Assembly (NCBI RefSeq): GCF_020283565.1
Contig: NC_060059.1
Coordinates: forward strand, 34,832,838-34,896,837
Source of the DNA: Trifolium pratense
Taxonomy: Eukaryota > Streptophyta > Magnoliopsida > Fabales > Fabaceae
DNA: 64,000 nucleotides
Reading direction: 5' to 3'
Shown: piece after piece, positions 35,294 through 46,417 of the stretch
How positions within the stretch are numbered: the stretch's first letter is position 1
Layout: the number at the start of each line of letters is the position of its first letter
Notes under the pieces: generated by a model
The model's input: the letters and a program-made list of their open reading frames with translations, nothing else
The model's database searches: none
What the model was told of the DNA's origin: nothing
Translations under genes and position numbers: made by a program

Positions 35294-36400
35294 ATTTTAA
35301 TAAAATTTGAACTAATATTGCAGAGTCCTCGGTAGAGAGGACTCTTCCAAAAACTAGCGTATGCCGCTAATTGTGACGCTCACACGGTATTCTTTAGTAA
35401 AAGGCGAAAGAATAGTTCGCTATGTGATCATCACACGGCTCCGTGCTTATAAACAATAGAGGTCGTTTCACTTTATATGTGAGCATCTTAGTTTAGTTTA
35501 TGTATCAGTCAATGTGGGACTTTAGTCATAGACCCACTCACTTTCCCCAATGAACAACCTGTTGTCACAATCTATACCCCTATTCACTCATCCATACACC
35601 TCTAGTTGGTATGTTTAAAATCATATTAGATATCTTTAATATCTCAAAGCTATAAGATTAACATTTGTGCTTAAGATTGACATAAGTGCTTAAGATTGAC
35701 ATCTCTGCTTGGCTTCTAAATGGAAAGGCAGTGTCTTTCAGAAATAAGCAACATAAGAGTTCTATTGTAGAGATATGATGTTACCAGTGTGAATCAAATG
35801 GAAGGATTTACCATATAGGGTAATGAGGGTGTCAAAATTAGTATTTTTTCTTTTTTATAGATATCATATGTACATCCAAATTCATATTGAAAGCTAGGAA
35901 AAGTTTTTCCTCTATATTGGCTCTCATTGACATTACATATGGTCATTGTTCCTGTTAGATCTTGATTCAAGTTGTTCTGTGAACCTTCAATGTTCTTTAA
36001 CAAAAGAGTAGGAAATTTTTTCCTACCAAATGAGACTGATTAAAATGAGAAAGACTCCGACTCGTTAAGCAAATGCTCAAAAATTTAAATTTTTGTTTTC
36101 ATAAATGGAAAAATCTTATCGAGGGCACTATCCACTTTGTGTTCTTTAGATTTTTTTTTTTAGACATCGGTTCTCAAACTTCGAAGATTCATACTCAAAG
36201 TTTGGTTTCAATTAAAACAATTGCAAATTTTGGTATATAAATTAATTTGTGCAGCCTGTGTGGAAACAGCGCTAGCAGCATCAGCGATCATATTTCGAAA
36301 TAAAATAGAAAAACTGGAAGATAACAATCACGTTCAAATCAAGCGAACATGTAGGGAGGGCGGAGAGGTCAGCGGCTCAAAAAAGAACTATATGTATTAG
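35294..36400. repeat. Repeat unit copy R4, interrupted
   Basis: Follows R3 from AAAATTTGAACTAATATTGC to GTTCTATTGTA (about 35772). An insertion of about 390 bp of unrelated DNA follows, and it resumes at GTTCTCAAACTTCGAAGATTC (about 36168) through ATTAATTTGTGCAG. CATATTTCGAAATAAAATAG near 36290 again matches the R3/R4 flanks. It ends just before the transporter 3' end. Confidence 0.75.
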
Positions 36401-36515
36401 AAACTGGAAAATCTAACAGAATAAATAATCGAATCGAAGTCACTTTTATATTTTTTTTACCTTTAGCTATTACTGTAATTTCAAACAACAGACACCTCAC
36501 TAGTAACTAAACCAA

Positions 36516-38868
36516 TTAGACCTTATCATCTAATTTATCATTTACAAGAGGAAGCAACTCCATCTTACTCCTAGGCGTCCTTGGTGTCCGAGGAGTTCCT
36601 GGAACTGGTGGTTGTTGGGAGAGCATGTGCCTAACATAACCATAGAATGTACATCCAACAAGAGTTATGGCACATCCAACCGCATTCATATATGAAATTG
36701 GATTCCTAAATATCAGCCAAGAAACAAGGACAGCAACCGCAACCTGCACAAAAAGCATGATTACTGTTAATTGGTATTTGCAGAATGACTTAAGACCTCG
36801 CCGTTTCGTTGCACACCAATCACGCATACATCCCATCAGTGTGTGATTTACACGCAATTTGAAGTGTATCATTTGAGGAAACGATATGAAAGTATGTGGT
36901 AGAGTATTAAATAAGGCAGAAATAACAGAAAATGTGCATGTTAAAGCTATAATGATAATGTTGCAAGAGTTCAATTTTCTCCAGGTATTAAATGAAAAAG
37001 TACAAGTAGTTCCTCAAGTATATGAAATGAACTAATTGTCAATAAATATGATGAATCGGAATTTAAGACCAAATAGTATAGTGGATTTGAATATGTCTCA
37101 TCGATCTCACCTTAAGGTTTCCAGCAACATTAAATGTAACAGCTGTGGTGGAGTGAATCACGTAAAAAATAGAGAAATTAAGGCAGAATGCCAAAACACC
37201 GGAGCTGAAAATAATGATCATGGCCGCCCAAGGATATGGATGAACACTGAACCACTCAAGAATTCCATTGCCTTCAAGTAAGAAAGCAGGTAATACCATG
37301 ATCAAGGTTGCAAAAGGTGCCATGTAATAAACTGTATTTATGCTACATATACAAAACAAGAACAATTAGTCTATGTACTGCAGAAAAAGTACGCCAAAGT
37401 GAAACCTATACAAGAACAGAACAGAAAAGGTATAGCATAGCATAGATAAGAACAGTAAATGTTAAAAACAAAGTACCTAAGTGGCTTTTGATCAGAATAT
37501 TTTTTATACATGTTACAGTACAGACAGACTACAGTAGTAAAGATGTTCATACTCTAGAGTTCTGGCAATCATTGAAACTTTTGGAAACTAATTGACACAA
37601 AAATGGCCATTTAATTGAGGAATTAAGAGAGTATTCCAGAAGCACAGGATAGTCCAGGATACAGTATTTGAAGAAAATAAAAAGTCAGAAACACTGTCAA
37701 TGAGCTTGTAGCTCAGTTAGTGTCGTCCTAAGACTTGAGTGTGCAGTTGATATTAGACGTTTGTTCTTTCACAATGTAACCCAATAAAAAGAACTTGACT
37801 TGAAAACTTACCTCATCATAAACAGAATAATAGAAAATATAAGTTGAACAGTTCTAAAGTTTTTGGAGTTTACATCCAACGGTAACATCAAGATAGCCTG
37901 AAATCGTTTACATCAACCGTGCTAATTTTCAACCTACCTGATTTATAACTTCTTGTATAAAAAATATCTGCTAGTTCAGTATGTACTTCTCCAATTAATA
38001 TGAAAGTGCTAATGGAACTGTCAACTGTGTCATATCCAGATTGCATAAACATTTGTCTACTTTAATCGTATCATATAACAAAAAACATCAAGCACTAGAG
38101 AAGGTATTTGTTGTGAATAAGTATCACCTTAAATTACCATATGTATGCAGGTACGGATCAAGGGAGACTAACAAAATTTTAGTTGTGTAAATCCAGAAGA
38201 TTTTTTTCTTTTTTATATATTATCATGTTTCATTGTTGCTACATGCTGGTTGGTTGGTAGCTAGTGTTGCAATCAAATTTAACAGCACGCAAATTTTTTT
38301 AGCATTAGATTACATGGACTCCCAAGAATCAATTGTAACTAATAGGAACAGATTATTTCTCAGTTAGTTTAGGTCAGAACTGTTCAAGCAAGCAAAGTCA
38401 GATAAGAAGCGCAGAGAGCTGCAATTTTACTGAGAGCCTGGGTTTGCTTCAGGCCGAACCATACAGGCTGTGATTATTTGCACAAAGAAGGAATGAGAAG
38501 TTGGGCCCTAGATATTATGGCCCTTCCCAAATCCTAGACAGGGTGGGAAAAGTAGCTTACGAGTTGCAGCTGCCACCCAACAACAGAATTCACTCTGTAC
38601 TTTATGTTTACAAGTTGAAGTTGCCCCTACTGATCATCAAGAATGTGTCCTATTGTTATGTCAAAACAGTGGGAATTACAGCAGCAACCCTTGGAGGTCT
38701 TGGCCAATTGTTATGTCAAAACAGGGAATTTGGAAATCATCATTCGGTGCCAGAATTTGTCCGGATTTGAGAATTCCTGGGAAGCAGTTTCTAATGTGAT
38801 CCACACTTTCCCACATATTTATCTCGAGGACAAGGAAATGTAATCGACATATCTGTTAGCTAACAGCT

Positions 38869-38913
<45 letters not shown>

Positions 38914-41813
38914 AGGGTATAATAAATAGGAGAGGAGGCAATAAAGGGGTTGTTACAAAAAGTAAGAATTGGGGAGAGTTTTGGGGCATGCTCAAATTAG
39001 CCCAAGAGTTTATCATCTTGATCCAGAGGCTTTTTACTTAATAAAACATTGTTTTCGTTGACTTTCTATTGAATCAATCTAGTTGAAACCTATCAGAATT
39101 TTTATAAAAAAACAACATATAACAGATAAAAGGCAAAGCATAAATTACGTACCTGTCAAATTTGTAACCATGCAATAAAGCCTCTGCAAGGATAGTCTTT
39201 GTAGAAGTAGCCAAACAGCCAAATAAGGCAGCACAAAATCCGAACATATTAAAACTTAGCTCTGTAATAGATGTCAAAAGAATCCCTCCAACAATGGGTA
39301 TGAGAGAAGCCCAAATGCGCCAGTCAAAATATTTTCTCCATACTAGCCACTGCAAAACAACTGTGCAAGTTCACCAATATCAGATGATATTATCCTTAAA
39401 ACTACAACTAAAGCAGACGGCAGCTAAGTAATCAATTAAAGAATATTACCTGTTGTTGCAGGAGTGAATGATTTTATTGTTTGCATAAAAGAAACTGGTA
39501 TGTAGCGCAGGCTCACATTCCCCAAAACTATGTTAATACAGAACACAAATGACATAGGAAATATTCTTTTCCAGCGATCTTGAGGGTCAACAGCTATGAG
39601 TGGTTTAAGCTTCAGCACTTTAATTACCATGTATGCTCCAATGGCTGAGCAGATAAAGTGGATACAGGATACCGATAGGGGAAACTTGAAATCCAATTTC
39701 TGCGAAAGAAGAAAAAGTTCAAATTTAAGGCTTTTCTTATCATCCATACATGTTGGATGGTAAACAACATGAAATATTGCAATGATTGGAATGTTACGGT
39801 GGACAACAATGACTATGAAAAATTACAAGTCAAATCATTAAGAGTTACTGTATTTATATTCAAATGGCTTGTCATTAGACAAGATTTACTATTTACTATA
39901 GAATAATATGACATCTTTTGATCCACGTAACCAAGTCCATCTCGTGGAAAAAAACTTTTATTGTTGTTATTCATTATAATATATGAAGTCTGGGTACTTA
40001 AAAATTGGGGAAGTATCCGTATCTGATACTGATACCCCACCGATACGTATCCTAGAAGTATCAGAATTTTGTTTTAAATTTACCAAAAACGTAAGAGATA
40101 CTTCATAGATATGCGTAGATGTGTACTAATCCTAGGAAAGGTGAAGAGTATAAAAATGTGAGACAAGGTTGCGGGACATAATGAAGATGTACATGATCAA
40201 CATCAAGATGGTGCAGGACTTCTTCAATTGGCAGAGTTGTCTCTTGATGAATTAGACTTAGAAGCCATGTTTCTTATGGATTAAGATAAAAGGGGAGAAG
40301 TGATTGAATCAGTTAACATTAGACAATAATTCATTAAAAATGCTTTTGAATTGTTGGCTATTGCCATAGAGCAAGACATGTTTTGAGTTTTTTTAATGGT
40401 GCTTTTGTTGATATATTAACATAAGGGTTTAAATATATTATGAAAATTGTGATTATAGTTATATATTAATGAAGAACAGTCAATGCCTATATCTTTAAGA
40501 AAGTGATGAAGATTGATAAGCCTTTTCCCTCACAGTCACAGATGAAACAAGAATATAACGATCTAAGTAATCTCGGTGATCAGAATCATTTAAGATCTTA
40601 ACTAAAAAGCTTCGCTCCACGCGTCAAAGTCATAATCAAAGAAATACTATGAGAGCCTCAAATATAACAAAATAAGAACATCGGTGGATCTTGGATCTTT
40701 CCTAAGTCCAAGCAAAAGTGGCCAGGACGGCCAAACTCCATACGATGAAAAACAGACATTTTCCAAAGTTAAAAGCTAATTGCATAGCATTTAAAATTTG
40801 TGTAATGTCTTCATATCTAAGTAATCTAAGTGATCAGAATCATTTAAGATCTTATGATCAGAATCATTTAAGATCTTAACTAAAAAGCTTCGCTGCACGC
40901 GTCAAAGTCATAATGAAAACATATACTATGAGAGCCTCGAATATAACAAAATAAGAACGTCGGTGGATCTTGGATCTTTCCTAAGTCCCAGTAAAAGTGG
41001 CCAGAAGGCCAAACTCCATGCGATGAAAAACAGACATTTCCAAACTTAAAAGCTAATTCCATAGCATTTAAAATTTGTGTAATATCTTCGTAGCTGCATT
41101 CCATTTTAAGGAATCACTAAATATATCCTGGTCCACCACATCACATCTAGATGATACGATTTTTTTTTTTGTTTTTAATCCTCTAGTTCCCAGGGAAAGG
41201 GGTCTGGTAATCCAGAGTTCGGCCACAAGGTAAGTAAAGTCTGGCCAAGAGTTGTTCCAACCAGGAATCAAACTCGGGTTCTTCCCAACATAGATTATAC
41301 GATTTTAAATATTCAAATTAACTCTTAAAATTGTTATTACACACAATAAACAAAAGAATTCTACAACTTTCACCAAACATTGAATGTAGCTCAAAAGGAA
41401 CAAAACATTTAATTAACAAAAACACATATAAAACTCACCAATTAAGTAAATCAAATTCAACAAATCCACACTCTTATAAAAAATTAAAAAAAAACAAATT
41501 AATGTACAGAAACAAACAGCACATAAACAGAATCATAGATCAACAAAAATTAAAAAGGTATAACATGAAGCAATAACAATAGATCTTATGATAAACATTA
41601 TTTTAAGACATGAAATTTAAAATAATATTAATAAAGTCTAATTATTCTCATTGTTTAAAAAAAATATAAAAATGATTATTAGATTTGAAGAGAGAGAGAA
41701 ACCTGAAAGATCCACTTGTTCATAATAATGACAGTGACATTGAAAGCCCACCATTGAAGAATTGCCAAAAGAGATCTAAAGACGCTCCACTGGCAAACTA
41801 GGCCTTCTTCCAT
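36516..41813 (-). CDS. UDP-GALT1: UDP-galactose transporter 1-like protein (nucleotide-sugar transporter), 342 aa
   Basis: Five exons in coding order: 41813-41703, 39699-39450, 39360-39153, 37342-37111 and 36743-36516 (1029 bp, stop TAA). All introns are GT-AG on the minus strand. The protein starts MEEG and is hydrophobic throughout, with about ten membrane segments of the drug/metabolite (triose-phosphate translocator-like) fold. Landmarks include NVTVIIMNKWIFQ (first helix), LKLKPLIAVDPQDRWKRI, SLRYIPVSFMQTIKSFTPATT, KTILAEALLHGYKFDS and AVTFNVAGNLKVAVAVLVSW. The cytosolic tail PGTPRTPRTPRSKMELLPLV is characteristic of Arabidopsis At1g77610/GONST5-type transporters. These carry UDP-galactose (and UDP-glucose) from cytosol into the Golgi in exchange for UMP. 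Introns 1 and 3 hold repeats described separately. Confidence 0.93.
38480..39095 (+). mobile_element. Truncated Ty3/gypsy chromovirus 3' end with LTR, in transporter intron 3
   Basis: On the strand opposite to the host gene, RYYGPSQILDRVGKVAYELQ and HSVLYVYKL match the end of chromovirus integrase. After a frame change, FPHIYLEDKEM matches the end of a chromodomain. A 242-bp TG...CA segment (38854-39095) with a late AATAAAACATTG signal looks like the 3' LTR. The 5' part is missing and frames are broken. Confidence 0.7.
38871..38913 (+). repeat. (AACT)n microsatellite
   Basis: About 10.5 uninterrupted AACT units just inside the presumed chromovirus LTR. Confidence 0.95.
40561..41097. repeat. 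About 255-bp tandem duplication in transporter intron 1
   Basis: Copy 1 (40561-40814) and copy 2 (from 40815) both start ATCTAAGTAATCT and share AAAAAGCTTCGCT, CACGCGTCAAAGTCATAAT and GGTGGATCTTGGATCTTTCC. Copy 2 has an extra inner duplication of GATCAGAATCATTTAAGATC. Divergence is low, so it is fairly recent. Confidence 0.85.
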
Positions 41814-41832
41814 CACCACCACCACCACCACC
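41812..41832 (-). repeat. (GGT)n directly upstream of the transporter start codon
   Basis: On the coding strand six GGT units run into the start as GGTGATGG. Length changes here would alter the sequence right before the ATG. Confidence 0.85.
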
Positions 41833-41887
41833 GTTATTAATTACTTTCTTTTTTTTTTCTCCGAGAGAGTTTCTCGCAAGAGAGAGA

Positions 41888-41898
41888 ATATATATATA
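41888..41898 (-). promoter_or_regulatory. Candidate TATA box of the transporter gene
   Basis: TATATATATA lies about 75 bp upstream of the start codon on the coding strand, followed by a GA/CT-rich leader with CTCTCTTGCGAGAAACTCTC, which can fold on itself. Confidence 0.4.
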
Positions 41899-41913
41899 AT
41901 GTATTGTATATTG

Positions 41914-42530
41914 TTGTTATTTGTGAAAATTGTAACGGTGAAGAAATGAATGAATAGATTCAAGAAGGATTGATTGAACAAATGAGATTGTAGCGTACCT
42001 CTTTCTTTCTTTCTCACACTTTTCTTTTCTCAATCTCGTTGATTTACCTCACTCACCCTTTTTTTTCTTCTTTTTTGACACAACCTTTTTTCTTACTACT
42101 ACTAAAATGTACAAAAACAAATTACTGTTCTAATTTTTTTATTATTAGATTATTTTTTTTTAGTAATTAATAGACAAAATGACAAATTATTGACAACCTA
42201 ACAATTTTAACAATTTTTATTTTTGTTAAAATATTTATAGTTTCATGTCACATTAGTAAAAAGTGAAACAAAATGGAATAAGATATTCACATTTAATACA
42301 TTATCTAAATATTCTAATATAAAATTATATTTTATATTATTATAGAGAATAAAAAAGAAATAAGTACACCAAATATAAAAAGTAAATTTGTTTTTAAGTT
42401 ATTATTATTACTTATTCATTATTTGCGGCTCTCTTATTTTTATCTAATATTTTAGTGGTTAAATATTTTACCTTAAAAATGAATAAGTGGAGTGTTCAAA
42501 ATTCGAACTTCAATTCATGTATAAGGAAAA
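41914..42530. other. Promoter region and AT-rich spacer upstream of the transporter
   Basis: CT-rich tracts at 42001-42080 are followed by AT-rich DNA with no coding signal. Confidence 0.45.
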
Positions 42531-42692
42531 TGTTAACATGTGCACCAAATGCACATGTTAAGGAAGTAAAAGTAGAAATAATATATTGAAATATGTGCAT
42601 TTAACTTCTTAAGCATTAATTTTTTTTCTAACAATAAATGCAATTTTCTATATTTAGAACCTTAACATGTGCCTTTGATGCACATGTTAACA
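42531..42692. mobile_element. Small MITE with palindromic ends (162 bp)
   Basis: The left end TGTTAACATGTGCACC...TGCACATGTTAAGG and right end CCTTAACATGTGCC...TGCACATGTTAACA are inverted repeats of about 33 bp with two mismatches. Each arm is also nearly palindromic by itself. I could not fix a target duplication, so the superfamily is open. Confidence 0.7.
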
Positions 42693-42742
42693 TGACCCTT
42701 AAATATATCTACAAACTAAACTAATTTCACGGAGACTACATC

Positions 42743-43835
42743 TAGGGATGACAACGGGCGTCCATGGGTGCGGGTTTGACACTAATCAAAACTACACCCG
42801 AAATCATCACTCAAACCCAAACAAGAGATGGCAATCGGTAGGGTATGGGTAGGGTACTATAGTATTCATCCCCATATCGCAGTTTGAAAAAAAAATTGTA
42901 TTCATCCCCATACCCGCGTGGGTAAAAATATTTGTCTCTGTCCCCATACTCTATGGGTACCTAAGTACTCATACCCGTACCCGTTACCTGTAGTTTTGCA
43001 AAAAATAAATCGATCGATTTAAAATATTATATCGTTTTAATATAATTAATTTTTTAAAAAAAAAATTTAATGTTGACTCATGAAAATAATAAACAAAAAA
43101 TTTATCAACCTCGTGTTAAAGTTCATTTCTTTGTTGACATATTCACATTGTGTTTGTATTATATTATAAATAAATATTTTTATTAAAAATGTGTAATAAT
43201 TTAATAGTTGTTATATTTTTTTAAATTGGTATACATATGTTATTATACATATGTTATTATATAAAAATAAATAACTATATATTATGTGGGTATGGGGCGG
43301 GGTGGGTAATTACTCATACTCGTGCTCGTACTCAAAATGCAGGTTTTTATCCTACCCGTAATGGGTATTTTTTGCGGGTGGCAAAACAACACCCCACGCC
43401 CACATCCATTGGGTTCGGGTTTTTTCTATCCAAACTCAAACCCGCAGCACATTTGAAAATAATTTGCAAATTTAAGAAATTAAATTCCAACATAGACTTT
43501 GAATTAAATTACAGCTAAAATTAAGGTCTTTCAAGAAAATTCAAACATAGACTTTCAAGAAATTACAACATAGACTTTCATGAAATTAAATTACAACTAA
43601 AATTTAAGGTCTTCCAAGAAAATTGATGGAGACTATGAGAGTAATTAGATAATTATAAAATATTTCGGGTGGGTGTATGAGTTTCGGGTGTGAGTTTGAC
43701 TGATACCAAACCCACACCCATATTATCGGGTGTCACCCGAACCTAAACTCAAACTCAGTCAAATCAAATTTTGCCCGTTGACTTTAGTTTGAATTCGAGT
43801 GGGTCTCTCGAGTTTGAATTTTTTTATCATCCCTA
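42743..43835. mobile_element. hAT-type element, non-autonomous (1093 bp)
   Basis: It begins TAGGGATGA and ends TCATCCCTA (9-bp perfect inverted repeats) and is flanked by the 8-bp duplication ACTACATC at 42735-42742 and 43836-43843, the hAT hallmark. The interior is rich in GGGTA/TACCC words on both sides (GGTAGGGTATGGGTAGGG near 42837, GGGTATGGGGCGGGGTGG near 43289), which suggests a second related element nested inside. A tandem CATAGACTTTCA-containing repeat lies at 43490-43585. No transposase frame is visible. Confidence 0.85.
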
Positions 43836-43843
43836 ACTACATC

Positions 43844-45810
43844 CTCTCTCAAATTCTTTAAAACATATCAAAAGTGTAGTTTCTTTCTTGTACAAAAATA
43901 AGATAGATTCTTTCCTTTTTGACAAGTGTCTGCAAAAAAATAATGATGACAGAGTATATTCGTGAATTTTTGCTCATATATATATTTTTTCTCCACAAAT
44001 ACTAACATTTTATTCTATTTCTAGTATATATTATAAAAATAAAACTTTCTGTTCTAGTATTTTCTTTTTCTTTTTCTTTTTTTGACATGTATTTTTTTTT
44101 CTTTTCTTGAAATAAACATTGCGTGAGGCTGTGAGCTATAATGACATTTTAGATAGCGGCAAACTTTAACCTATCTTAAATTTGGCCCTTTTTCTTTTCT
44201 TTTCGGTACTAAAAAATTGTTCCAATTATTTAGTTTAATTTCATACTTAGTCCTCTAAATATTATGATTTGTGATTTTTATTCACATTGTTTCACATTTC
44301 CTCCCTTATAATTTAGTTGTCCCCTCCCTATTTCCTCCGAAATTTATAGTTGAGGGAGCATCAATATTATTGACGTGGCATCAAAGTCTTATAGACAATG
44401 TTACTTTTCTTTGAAATTATAAATATCAAAAATTAGTCCGAACAAGTGAGATCGAATGAAATCTCTAATTAGGAGAAGTGAGATCGAATGAAATCTTTAA
44501 TTCGAATTTTCAACTTTTTGGTTTTTGTTTGAGTAAATTGGATAATCTATGTGTGTAACTGTAGAAACTAATCAGTCGAACCTTGTAAAATTTAAATGGA
44601 CGACAAACTCTCCTTAAGAGTTTTAACGCGACCACATCTCTAAGTCAGAGATCGAACTTAGAATCAAGGGTAAGCTAAATAATTCACCTTGGACATGAAA
44701 ATTGAATATCACATTAATAAATTATATCACCTCATGAAAGTTTTGAAGAAAAATTGAGAGAACTACAAAATGACAATTGAGTAAATATAAAAGGCCAATA
44801 TCAATATATAAATATCAATATTGAATACATTATGATAGCATAGTCAATAACTTATTCGATTGTTATTCCTTTCATCCTTTGTCGTTCTAGAATTACAAAC
44901 ATGTTTTTATTTAAAGAGAATAGATGGGCGAAATTAGTCTCTCATAAGTCCTAGCCCAACTGACAAAAAATGTCGAAATTGTTAGATCGAACGTCGTGAC
45001 CCGGGTTCAAACACAGGATCTCACAATTATGTGAGTTTAAGTTCAGTGAATTTACCACTTGACACTGAGTTTGGTCTAGTGGTGAAATGTTTGGGTAATA
45101 TGCAGGAGGTCTTAGATTCGATCATCTATAACTCCATTATAACCGACAAAAAAAAAGGGCGAAATCACAAAGCTCAACTTAAAATAATTCCTAGTAGATC
45201 TTGGATCACCTACCAAAGGATAAGTGTATTCTACCTAGACCATGCAAAAACTTTTTAAAAAAAGGAACCTCAATAACATGACAACCAACTATATCTTGGC
45301 TTCGCAAACGCACACACAGACAACTAACGGAAATGAGTGGTTAAAAATCATGAATGGCATGGGTAAGAACTAAGAAGAACAATAATAATCAATTAATCAC
45401 GCAATTAGGAGCATGAGAAACACTTAGGAAGCATAATAAAGGTGCCTAGTATTCATTTAAGGACGTATATATATCATGTTAATCATTTGGTGCATAAGGA
45501 AAGTGAACATAGCATGACATTTAAGATAGAGACCTAAAAATTGTGTTACTATTTAATCATATTTCATGTTATATATGATTAAATAGTAGAAGACATTTCC
45601 ATTTAGATAACATCATGTTAAAACTTACATTTTTAGTTCATTAAGTAGTAGTACCATAAGAACACTAATTAGCACACCCTTTAATTTACCATTAAAAAAA
45701 TTAAAATTCTTATTTCTATCACCCTATAATATCATCGATTGCAAAAATAACTAAGAAAAAAAACATAAATAATCTTTTGACAAATTTACTACTACACTTA
45801 AACTACTTAC
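43844..45810. other. Long intergenic stretch without a visible gene
   Basis: AT-rich DNA. GTGAGATCGAATGAAATCT occurs twice at about 44446 and 44476. A dispersed SINE-like repeat lies at 44935-45060 and a SINE at about 45063-45155. Frames here are short and carry no recognisable domains. Confidence 0.5.
45063..45155 (+). mobile_element. tRNA-derived SINE, same family as 30221
   Basis: GGTCTAGTGGTGAAATG (A box) and AGATTCGATCATC (B box), then a short A tail. Next to it, 44935-45060 is the inverse of the repeat at 30450-30595. Confidence 0.55.
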
Positions 45811-46330
45811 AATGGTGTTGGATTTAGGGTGTTGAATGATAATCAACATGTTGAAACCATTGTAGTGGAATGTTTAATGTGATGTGGAGGAGGGAGATGA
45901 TGAAATTATTCAACATGTTGAGTCTGTCACTTGTCAGCTGCTGATTGGTTCGCTGGATTTTTATGATTTTTATCCTTTGAACTCAATTATCTCATTGCAA
46001 ATTATTTTTTTATTTTTTTATTTTTTTACCAAAATTCGTGATTTTTTTTCCTCTACAAATAGAGACTTGGTTCATTTCATTTGGACACAGAAAAAAAACC
46101 AAGTTTTTCACTATCTTAATCTATTATTATCTTTCTAATTAGTTTTTCTTTTGAAGTTTTAATTTTTTTTTAGTGAAATGGATCCCAACAATTCTTCTAA
46201 TTATCCCAACAATTTCTCAAAATCCCAACTATTATCAAAACTCCAACAATTATCAAAACCCCAACAATTATCAAAATTCAAATCAAATTTTCAACCAACA
46301 ATTATCAGCTTTGTCCTACGAACTTTCTAG
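45811..46330 (+). mobile_element. Possible PIF/Harbinger-like fragment just upstream of the SGT gene
   Basis: ATG 46177 opens an Asn-rich start (MDPNNSSNYPNN) like that of many plant Harbinger-associated ORF1 proteins. The frame breaks after about 60 codons. An 18-bp unit containing CCAACAATTATCAAAA is repeated three times at about 46224-46280. Upstream, GGTGTTGGATTTAGGGTGTTG may be a remnant terminus. Identification is weak. Confidence 0.35.
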
Positions 46331-46417
46331 AATCATCATATTATATATAAACTCCAAGAATAATACATGAACACTTTCATAATCTAGGGTTCTTCTTCTT
46401 CAATTCCCGCACTCATC

